Assembly (NCBI GenBank): GCA_021820845.1
Contig: JAKADC010000009.1
Span: forward strand, 1 to 64,000
DNA length: 64,000 nucleotides
From: Pseudomonadota bacterium
GTDB taxonomy: Bacteria; Pseudomonadota; Gammaproteobacteria; Burkholderiales; Thiobacillaceae
Direction of reading: 5' to 3'
A program made the translations under genes and the position numbers. Shown here piece by piece: positions 56,288-64,000 of the stretch. The notes beneath the pieces were generated by a model that saw nothing but the letters and a program-made list of their open reading frames with translations, did no database searches and was not told the origin of the DNA. Position 1 is the first letter of the stretch. Each line of letters starts with the position of its first letter.

Positions 56288-57016
56288 ATGCATTTGGATA
56301 AACTGCCTGCCCCCGCCGACCCGGGGCGCACCGCCGAGATCAACTACTCGGCGCGCGAGTCGTGGCGGATGCTGGGGATTATGGCAGAGTTCGTGGAGGC
56401 GACCGAACGGCTGGCATCCATCCGTCCGGCGGTGTCGATCTTCGGCAGCGCGCGCACGCCGCCCGACCACGCCTACTACGTCTTGACCGAGGACATCGCG
56501 CGCAAGCTGTCGGACGCCGGCTTCTCGGTCGTGTCCGGCGGCGGCCCCGGCATCATGGAGGCGGCCAACAAGGGCGCGTATTTCGGCAAGTCGCCGAGCG
56601 TCGGCCTCAACATCCAGCTGCCGCACGAGCAGAGCGCCAACGCCTACCAGGACATCAGCCAGACCTTCCAGCATTTCTTCGCGCGCAAGGTCATGTTCGT
56701 CAAGTTCGCGGCCGCCTACGTCGTCATGCCGGGCGGCTTCGGCACGCTCGACGAATTGTTCGAGGCGCTGACGCTGGTGCAGACGGGAAAGATCGCCGGC
56801 ATCCCCATCATTCTGGTCGGGGCGAAATTCTGGACAGGACTCGCCGACTGGGTGAAGGACAGGCTGGTCGACGAGGGCATGATTTCGCCCGAAGACGTCG
56901 ACCTGCTGCGCATCATCGACAAGCCGGAAGACGTGGTCGAGGCCATCTTCGCGCATTACGAGAAGCGCGGCTTCACGCCGTCGCTGGCCGAACGCGAAAT
57001 CCAGCTCAATCTGTGA
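56288..57016 (+). CDS. LOG-family protein (TIGR00730 type)
   Basis: This 242-residue Rossmann-fold protein has SIFGSARTPPDHAYY and the signature MPGGFGTLDELFEALTLVQ of the LOG family, which hydrolyses nucleoside 5'-monophosphates such as cytokinin ribotides to base and ribose phosphate. It is divergent from polA with only 13 bp between starts. Confidence 0.9.
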   Translation: MHLDKLPAPADPGRTAEINYSARESWRMLGIMAEFVEATERLASIRPAVSIFGSARTPPDHAYYVLTEDIARKLSDAGFSVVSGGGPGIMEAANKGAYFGKSPSVGLNIQLPHEQSANAYQDISQTFQHFFARKVMFVKFAAAYVVMPGGFGTLDELFEALTLVQTGKIAGIPIILVGAKFWTGLADWVKDRLVDEGMISPEDVDLLRIIDKPEDVVEAIFAHYEKRGFTPSLAEREIQLNL

Positions 57017-57074
57017 GCGGCCCGCGCATCCCTCGTTTAAGCTAACGCCATTCCATCGTCCCCTGGAGCACGCC

Positions 57075-57389
57075 ATGCGCTACCCCGCCCTCTTGTTCAC
57101 CCTGCTGTTGAGCGGCCTCGCCGTCGCGGCCGAGCCGCCGTCCGGGCTCACCCCCGTCCCCCCCGGCCCGCCCGGGCCGGGCGATGCGCCGGCGGTGACG
57201 ATCAAGCCGAGCAGCCAGGGCGGGCGCGTCGTCGAATACCGCGCGAATGGCAAGCTCTACATGCTCAAGATCATCCCCAAGGTCGGCAAGCCGTATTACC
57301 TCGTCGACCCGCGAGGGGACGGGCATTTCGAGCGGCAGGAGACGCTCACCGGCCTGCAGCCGCCCATGTGGGTCATCAAGAAGTGGTGA
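57075..57389 (+). CDS. DUF2782 exported protein
   Basis: This 104-residue protein has a signal peptide (RYPALLFTLLLSGLAVAAEP), a Pro/Gly-rich spacer, and the DUF2782 core GGRVVEYRANGKLYMLKIIPKVGKPYYLVD. The function is unknown; it is probably periplasmic. GGAGCACGCC precedes ATG 57075. In related genomes it commonly lies near polA. Confidence 0.85.
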   Translation: MRYPALLFTLLLSGLAVAAEPPSGLTPVPPGPPGPGDAPAVTIKPSSQGGRVVEYRANGKLYMLKIIPKVGKPYYLVDPRGDGHFERQETLTGLQPPMWVIKKW

Positions 57390-57436
57390 CCGGAACGCGC
57401 TGAATCTTTGCGTGCGCGTCGGTTAGAATCGGCCGC

Positions 57437-58216
57437 ATGAATACCGCTTCCGATCAAGATGTCCCGCGCAAGGTCGCGGCCAGCCAGGGGTTCGCCTGGG
57501 TCGCCGCGGGCTTTCGCCTGTACCGCAAGAGTCCCCTGCTGTTGTCCGCCGCGTTCGGCCTGCTGTTCGGCGTGGTGATGGGCCTCGGCCTCGTCCCCCT
57601 GGTCGGTGGCGCGCTGTCGGATCTGGCCTCGCCCTTGATGGTGGCCGGCTTCATGGCGGCATACCGCGCCCTCGACGACGGCCGCGAACTCGAACTGCCG
57701 CATTTCCTGGCCGGCGTCCGCGGGCCGCTGATTCCGTTGATGACGATCGGTGCGGTGCAATTGCTCGGCGCGCTGGTGATCGGCCAGATCATGGTTGCCA
57801 TGGGCTTCGATCCGCAGGCGGTCATGGACGCTGCCACGGCGGGCAAGGCCAGCCCCGCCGAGATGCAGGCGCTGATGAACCAGACGCTGCCGCCGGTGCT
57901 CGTCGGGATGGCGCTCTTCACGCCGCTGATCATGGCCACCTGGTTCGCGCCCGCGCTGATCCTGTTCGGCGGCGTCCCTCCGCCCGCCGCGCTCGGCGTG
58001 AGCCTCAAGGCCGTCGCCAGGAACTGGGCGGCGATGCTGACGAACAGCCTCGCGCTCGCACTGCTGCTGTTCGTCTCCGCGCTGGTGCCGATGCTGCTGG
58101 GCCTGCTGGTGGCGATGCCGGTGCTGTTCGGCTCGCTGTACGCCTCGTACCAGGCGATCTTCGCGGTATGGGAGGATGACGCGGCGCCGGTTCAGGCGGG
58201 CGACAACTTCGCGTAG
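57437..58216 (+). CDS. BPSS1780-family membrane protein
   Basis: This 259-residue protein has six or so hydrophobic segments (SPLLLSAAFGLLFGVVMGLGLVPLVG, MTIGAVQLLGALVIGQIMVAM, LALALLLFVSALVPMLLGLLVAMPVLF). The pattern GFAWVAAGFRLYRKSPLLL is that of the BPSS1780 family, of unknown function. Its last 25 bp overlap the end of the convergent uvrD gene. Confidence 0.82.
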   Translation: MNTASDQDVPRKVAASQGFAWVAAGFRLYRKSPLLLSAAFGLLFGVVMGLGLVPLVGGALSDLASPLMVAGFMAAYRALDDGRELELPHFLAGVRGPLIPLMTIGAVQLLGALVIGQIMVAMGFDPQAVMDAATAGKASPAEMQALMNQTLPPVLVGMALFTPLIMATWFAPALILFGGVPPPAALGVSLKAVARNWAAMLTNSLALALLLFVSALVPMLLGLLVAMPVLFGSLYASYQAIFAVWEDDAAPVQAGDNFA

Positions 58217-60342
58217 GCCAGCGCCAGCCATTTGGTCCCGCCGTCGCGGAATTTCACCTGCACCCGCGCGTCGGGGCCGCGCCCCTCGAAGTCGATGATG
58301 ATCCCGGTGCCGAACTTGGCGTGGGCCACGCTCTGGCCGACCTTGTAGCCGGTGTCGTTGCCCTGGCTGCGTGGCGCCGCGACGCCGTAGTGGCCGGCGG
58401 CCTGCTGCACGCCCGACGGATAGGCCGGCTCCGCGCGCCGGTTGAGATGCAGCAGCACCTGCTCCGGCAGCTCGTTCAAAAAGCGTGACGGCAGGCCGTA
58501 GCGGACCTGGCCGTGCAGCATGCGCGACTGCGCGTGCGACAGGTACAGCCGCCGCCGTGCGCGGGTGATCGCCACGTACATCAGCCGCCGCTCCTCTTCC
58601 AGCCCGTTCTCCTCGTGGGCGCTCTGCTCGTGCGGAAACAGGCTTTCCTCGAGCCCGGTGATGAAGACCGTATGGAATTCCAGACCCTTCGCCGCGTGCA
58701 CGGTCATCAGTTGCAGGGCGTCGTGTCCCGCGCCGGCCTGGTGCTCGCCGGCTTCGAGCGCGGCGTGGGCGAGGAACGCGTCGAGCGTGTTGTCCTCGGA
58801 TTCGTCCGCGAACAGCGCCGCCGCGTTCACCAGTTCGTTGAGGTTCTCGAGGCGGTCGGCGCCCTCCTTGTCGGCGCGGTAGTAGTCCGCCAGCCCGCTG
58901 GCCTCGATCACGTGGTCGATCGCCTCGGCGAGCGGAAGATCGGCCGTGGCCTGCTTCATTTCCTCGACGAGCCGGGCGAAGCCTGCGACCTTGCCGCTGC
59001 CGGTACACGCTGCCTGCCACAGGCTGCCCCCCGCGCGCACGGCATGGTCGGCCAGTTGCTCCAGGGTGCGCGCGCCGATGCCGCGGGCGGGAAAGTTCAC
59101 CACGCGCAGGAACGCGCCGTCGTCCTCGGGATGGGTCAGCAGCCGCAGATAGGCGAGCGCGTGCTTGATTTCCTGCCGCTCGAAAAAGCGCAGGCCGCCG
59201 TATACGCGATACGGCACGTGGGCCGAGAAGAGCGCGTGCTCGAGCACCCGCGACTGCGCGTTGGAGCGATACAGGAGCGCCATGTCGGACAGCGCCACGC
59301 CTTCGCGGTTGAGCGTCTTCACCTCGTCGACCACGAAGCTCGCCTCGTCCTGGTCGGAATACGCCTCGAAGATGCGGATCGGCTCGCCTTCGCCCTCCGC
59401 GGTCCACAGGTTCTTGCCGAGCCGGTGCGCGTTCTGCGAGATGAGGGTATTCGCCGCGGTGAGAATGTGCCCGTGGCTGCGGTAGTTCTGCTCCAGCTTG
59501 ATGACGTTGCCGTGGGCGAATTCGCGCTCGAACGCCGCCATGTTGGCGGTGTCGGCGCCGCGGAAGGCGTAGATCGACTGGTCGTCGTCGCCGACCGCGA
59601 ACAGCGCCGTGTGCGGCCCCGCGAAGAGCTTCAGCCAGCGGTACTGCAGCGTGTTGGTGTCCTGGAATTCGTCGATCAGGATGTGCTTGAAGCGGTCGCG
59701 GTAATGCTGGCGCAGCGGCTCGTTGCGATAGAGGAGCTCGTACGAGCGCAGCAGCAGCTCGGGAAAATCGGCCACCCCCTCGCGCTGGCACTGCGCGTCG
59801 TAGGCCTCGTACAGTTCGGCCAGCCGCATCGAGTATTCGTCGAAGGCCTCGGCGTCGCGCGCGCGCCGCCCGGCTTCCTTGTTGCCGTTGATGAACCACT
59901 GCACCTTCTTCGGCTCGTATTTCTCGGTGTCGACGTTCATCGACTTCATCAGCCGCTTGATCGCCGAAAGCTGGTCGGCCGAATCGAGGATCTGGAACGA
60001 CTGCGGCAGGCCCGCCTCGCGCCAGTGCGTGCGCAGCAGGCGGTTGGACAATCCGTGGAAGGTGCCGACCCACATCCCGCGCGTGTTGATCGGCAGCATC
60101 GCCGAGATGCGGGTGAGCATCTCCTTCGCCGCCTTGTTGGTGAAGGTCACCGCGAGGATGCCGTGCGGCGACACCTGGCCGGTCTGGATCAGCCACACGA
60201 TGCGCGTCGTCAGCACGCGCGTCTTGCCCGAGCCGGCGCCCGCCAGGATCAGCGCCGATTCGTGCGGCAGCGTCACGGCGGCGCGCTGTTCGGGGTTGAG
60301 GTTTTCCAGCAGCGGGACGGGCCCTTCAGGGTAGGCGGACAT
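58192..60342 (-). CDS. uvrD: UvrD/Rep-type DNA helicase
   Basis: This 716-residue SF1 helicase has motif I LAGAGSGKTRVLTTRIVWL, motif II LIDEFQDTNTLQYRWL, motif III FAVGDDDQSIYAFRGAD and motif VI YVAITRARRRLYL. It unwinds DNA in mismatch and excision repair. ATG 60342 (MSAYPEGPVPLLENLNPEQ) is the family start. It overlaps the membrane-protein gene tail-to-tail. Confidence 0.95.
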   Translation of the reverse strand: MSAYPEGPVPLLENLNPEQRAAVTLPHESALILAGAGSGKTRVLTTRIVWLIQTGQVSPHGILAVTFTNKAAKEMLTRISAMLPINTRGMWVGTFHGLSNRLLRTHWREAGLPQSFQILDSADQLSAIKRLMKSMNVDTEKYEPKKVQWFINGNKEAGRRARDAEAFDEYSMRLAELYEAYDAQCQREGVADFPELLLRSYELLYRNEPLRQHYRDRFKHILIDEFQDTNTLQYRWLKLFAGPHTALFAVGDDDQSIYAFRGADTANMAAFEREFAHGNVIKLEQNYRSHGHILTAANTLISQNAHRLGKNLWTAEGEGEPIRIFEAYSDQDEASFVVDEVKTLNREGVALSDMALLYRSNAQSRVLEHALFSAHVPYRVYGGLRFFERQEIKHALAYLRLLTHPEDDGAFLRVVNFPARGIGARTLEQLADHAVRAGGSLWQAACTGSGKVAGFARLVEEMKQATADLPLAEAIDHVIEASGLADYYRADKEGADRLENLNELVNAAALFADESEDNTLDAFLAHAALEAGEHQAGAGHDALQLMTVHAAKGLEFHTVFITGLEESLFPHEQSAHEENGLEEERRLMYVAITRARRRLYLSHAQSRMLHGQVRYGLPSRFLNELPEQVLLHLNRRAEPAYPSGVQQAAGHYGVAAPRSQGNDTGYKVGQSVAHAKFGTGIIIDFEGRGPDARVQVKFRDGGTKWLALAYAKLSPA

Positions 60343-60389
60343 ACGGGGGTAAAATCGGGCGGTCAATCGCAGATTATAAAGGCCTACGA

Positions 60390-60641
60390 ATGGTGAAAAT
60401 CCTGTTTTTCGGCGACCTCGTCGACACCCTCGGCATGGCGTCCGACGAGATCGCGCTGCCGCCCGACGTCACCGACGTCGAGCGCCTGCTGTTCGTTCTG
60501 TCGAAGCGCGGCGACATGTGGAAAAAGATGCTGCTCGGCAATCCCAAGCTCAATATCACGATCAACAAACAGTTCGCCGAGAAGTCCGCGCCGGTCAGGG
60601 ACGGCGACGAGATCGCGCTGGTCGGGTTCTCCGTGGTTTGA
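60390..60641 (+). CDS. MoaD/ThiS-like ubiquitin-fold protein without a terminal Gly-Gly
   Basis: This 83-residue protein begins MVKILFFGDLVDTLGMASDEIALP like MoaD and ends PVRDGDEIALVGFSVV. Sulfur-carrier members of this family end in Gly-Gly; here the codons GGC GGG follow directly after the TGA stop, so the frame would read GG if the stop were passed. As it stands it cannot be thiocarboxylated. It may be a divergent or non-carrier member. Confidence 0.75.
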   Translation: MVKILFFGDLVDTLGMASDEIALPPDVTDVERLLFVLSKRGDMWKKMLLGNPKLNITINKQFAEKSAPVRDGDEIALVGFSVV

Positions 60642-60700
60642 GGCGGGAAGCGGGTCAGGTTTCACAAGGCCCCCTTTTCAGCCGGCCGCACGCGGCAAAT

Positions 60701-60729
60701 AAAAAACGGAGCCGATCGGCTCCGTTTTT
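60701..60729. terminator. Bidirectional Rho-independent terminator
   Basis: A 12-bp perfect stem (60702-60713 with 60718-60729) encloses GATC and is flanked by A-runs on one side and T-runs on the other, so it can stop the MoaD-like transcript (plus) and the prk transcript (minus). Confidence 0.92.
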
Positions 60730-60748
60730 CGATTCAGGCAAAACGCGC

Positions 60749-61636
60749 TTACTTGTTCTTGTTCGCGATCATGTCCTGGATGATCGGCGCCAGGATCAGT
60801 TCCATGGCGAAGCCCATCTTGCCGCCGGGGACCACGATGGTGTTCGGGCGCGACATGAACGAGTTGCAGATCATGTTCAGCAGATAGGGGAAGTCGACGC
60901 CCTTGGGATCGCGGAAGCGGATCACGATGAAGCTTTCGTCCGGCGTCGGGATGTCGCGCGAGATGAAGGGGTTGGAGGTGTCGACGGTCGACACGCGCTG
61001 GAAGTTGATGTCGGTGCGCGAGAACTGCGGCGTGATGTAGTTCACGTAATCCGGCATGCGGCGCAGGATGGTGTCGACGATGACGTCGGCCGAATAGCCG
61101 CGCTCGGCGCCGTCGCGGTGGATCTTCTGGATCCACTCGAGATTGACGATGGGCACCACGCCGATGCCGAGGTCGACGTGCTTGGCGACGTCGATGTCGT
61201 CGGTCTTGACGAGGCCGTGCAGGCCTTCATAGAACAGCACGTCGGAGCCGGCCGGCACGTCTTCCCACGGCGTGAACTCGCCGGGGTTGAGGCTGGTGTT
61301 CAGGCGCTTGTTGTGCTGATCGGCTTCTTCGTCGCTGTGGATGTAGTAGCGCTTCTTGCCGCCGCCGGTCTTGCCGTAGGTCTCGAACAGTTCGGCCAGC
61401 TTGTCGAAGCGGTTGGCCTGCGGGCCGAAATGGCTGAACGAGAAGTTGCCCTCGGCCTCGGCTTTTTTCACCGCTTCCTTGAATTCGACGCGGGACAGGC
61501 CATGGAAGCTGTCGCCCTCGATCACGGCGGCGTTGATCTTTTCACGGAAGAAAATGTGCTCGAACGCGCGCTTGACGGTGGTGGTGCCGGCACCGGACGA
61601 ACCCGTGACCGCGATGACGGGGTGCTTCTTGGACAT
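60749..61636 (-). CDS. prk: Phosphoribulokinase
   Basis: Phosphoribulokinase phosphorylates ribulose-5-phosphate to RuBP in the Calvin cycle. The 295-residue proteobacterial-type protein has Walker A GSSGAGTTTVKRAFEH and contains the conserved VIEGDSFHGLSRVEFK and LFYEGLHGLVKTDDIDVAKHVDL. ATG 61636 has AGGGAG upstream. It shows the host fixes CO2. Confidence 0.96.
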   Translation of the reverse strand: MSKKHPVIAVTGSSGAGTTTVKRAFEHIFFREKINAAVIEGDSFHGLSRVEFKEAVKKAEAEGNFSFSHFGPQANRFDKLAELFETYGKTGGGKKRYYIHSDEEADQHNKRLNTSLNPGEFTPWEDVPAGSDVLFYEGLHGLVKTDDIDVAKHVDLGIGVVPIVNLEWIQKIHRDGAERGYSADVIVDTILRRMPDYVNYITPQFSRTDINFQRVSTVDTSNPFISRDIPTPDESFIVIRFRDPKGVDFPYLLNMICNSFMSRPNTIVVPGGKMGFAMELILAPIIQDMIANKNK

Positions 61637-61738
61637 GCTGGGACTCCCTGAAGGACGATGGACGAATGCGAAAAACACGCCATTTTACCCGCGCCGGGGC
61701 GGCCTTGTCATCCGATCGGCCGGCACCCTCGGCGCACC

Positions 61739-62245
61739 TCAGGGCGCGAATTCGAGCCGTTCTTCCACCTTCCTGAGCGCAGCGGCGGCGCAGGCGGCGT
61801 CCTTGTCGCCGCCGGGCGCCCCCGAGACCCCCACGGCGCCGATCAGGCTGCCGGCGGCGCGGATCGGCAGGCCGCCTTCCATGACGATGAGGCCGTCGAT
61901 ATGGTTGAGCTCGGGGCGGATGTCGCCGCGGGCGGCCCGGAACGCCCCCGAATCGATGCCGGACATGATGCTCATGCCGGCCTTGCGCTCGGCGATCTCG
62001 AGCGTGTGGCGCGGCGCCAGCGAGTCGCGCAGGGCGGCCTGCACGTTGCCGGCGCGGTCGAGCACCACGGCGGAGACGGTATAGCCGCTGCCGCGGCAGG
62101 CTTCGATCGCGTCCATGGCGATGTCGCGCGCGAGTTCGAGCCCGATCTGCTTGACCGGAAGGACGTCGGGCTGGGCCGCCAGGGCCGGCGTGGCGGCGGG
62201 GGCCAGGGACAGGGCAAGCAGTGCAAGCGGGCGCAGCGCGGTCAT
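61739..62245 (-). CDS. GlcG/HbpS-family exported protein
   Basis: This 168-residue protein has a signal peptide (LRPLALLALSLAPAATPALAA) and the GlcG/HbpS core (GYTVSAVVLDRAGNVQAALRDSLAPRHTLEIAERKAG...GGLPIRAAGSLIGAVGVSGAPGG). Some members bind haem. Its role here is unknown; it is divergent from leuS. Confidence 0.85.
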   Translation of the reverse strand: MTALRPLALLALSLAPAATPALAAQPDVLPVKQIGLELARDIAMDAIEACRGSGYTVSAVVLDRAGNVQAALRDSLAPRHTLEIAERKAGMSIMSGIDSGAFRAARGDIRPELNHIDGLIVMEGGLPIRAAGSLIGAVGVSGAPGGDKDAACAAAALRKVEERLEFAP

Positions 62246-62340
62246 GGGTGTCTCCTCGGGCGGTCGGCGAATCCATGATAGACGAGGGCGCGAGCGGGTG
62301 CGAAACGCCGTTCCGCGGGCGCTGCGGCAGGGCGGGCGGG

Positions 62341-62346
62341 TATAAT
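62341..62346 (+). promoter_or_regulatory. Possible -10 box upstream of leuS
   Basis: A perfect TATAAT lies 31 bp before ATG 62377. No -35 matching the consensus lies at the proper distance, so the call is weak. Confidence 0.35.
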
Positions 62347-62358
62347 CGGCCGCCTTGA

Positions 62359-64000
<1,642 letters not shown>

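Noticed and set aside
57296-60196. Minus-strand open frame of 966 codons
   Set aside because: It overlaps uvrD in another frame and runs antisense over the BPSS1780-family and DUF2782 genes; no recognisable protein features.

Overview
The window is GC-rich, densely packed DNA from a chemolithoautotrophic sulfur-oxidising betaproteobacterium. The closest fit is Thiobacillus, of the T. thioparus type. That rests on a complete reverse-type dsr operon, a phosphoribulokinase gene (Calvin cycle), and a cobalt thiocyanate hydrolase operon in the scnB-scnA-scnC-P15K order known from T. thioparus. The assignment is inferred from gene content. Coding density is very high, and almost every long ORF antisense to a recognised gene is a GC-driven shadow.

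Layout. (1) 1-4112, minus strand: the 5' end of hemA, a TauD-like dioxygenase, an unknown protein, a mercaptopyruvate-type sulfurtransferase, a DsrC paralogue with no cysteines, a Cas6/Cmx6-like protein and a 73-residue unknown protein. (2) 4113-4484: divergent control region with two perfect palindromes. (3) 4485-18663, plus strand: dsrABEFHCMKLJOPNR and cysG, covering the reductase, sulfur relay, membrane electron-transfer complex and sirohaem supply. (4) 18762-23349: pyruvate:ferredoxin oxidoreductase and a dihydroorotate-dehydrogenase-like protein. (5) 23377-29845: a K+ channel, a NarX/NarL-like two-component pair, a PhzF-like epimerase, an outer-membrane barrel protein, a GlcF-like Fe-S protein and an NTF2-like protein. 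(6) 29858-42483: the thiocyanate/cyanate island, with a CynR-like LysR regulator, a CbiM-like permease, cyanase, a methyltransferase, scnBAC, the P15K maturation factor, a NrtA/SsuA-type ABC transporter with two permeases, a DsrE-like protein, a TusA, a sulfide:quinone-reductase-like flavoprotein and a DUF1641 protein. (7) 42531-64000: housekeeping genes (a bifunctional penicillin-binding protein, hemF, sua5-like, purD, purH, fis, dusB, mscL, ompA-like, polA, LOG, uvrD, a MoaD-like gene, prk, glcG-like) and the 5' part of leuS.

How it fits together. Thiocyanate would be imported by the ABC system and hydrolysed by the cobalt enzyme ScnABC to ammonia and carbonyl sulfide; cyanate would be handled by cyanase. 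Sulfide released from carbonyl sulfide could be oxidised by the SQR-like protein and passed through DsrE/TusA-type carriers towards DsrEFH, DsrC and DsrAB. The CbiM-like permease and P15K would supply and insert cobalt.

The strongest new observation is a 66-bp composite promoter element present three times, at 29218-29283 (minus), 30903-30968 (plus) and 33573-33638 (plus). Each copy has a T-N11-A dyad near -65, a conserved block ending in a TTGGA(A/C) -35 box, and a CAT-type -10 after 18 bp. It appears to define a CynR-like regulon joining scn, cbiM-cynS and the glcF-like operon. The second is the Cas6/Cmx6-like gene with no CRISPR array, embedded in an accessory operon divergent from dsr.
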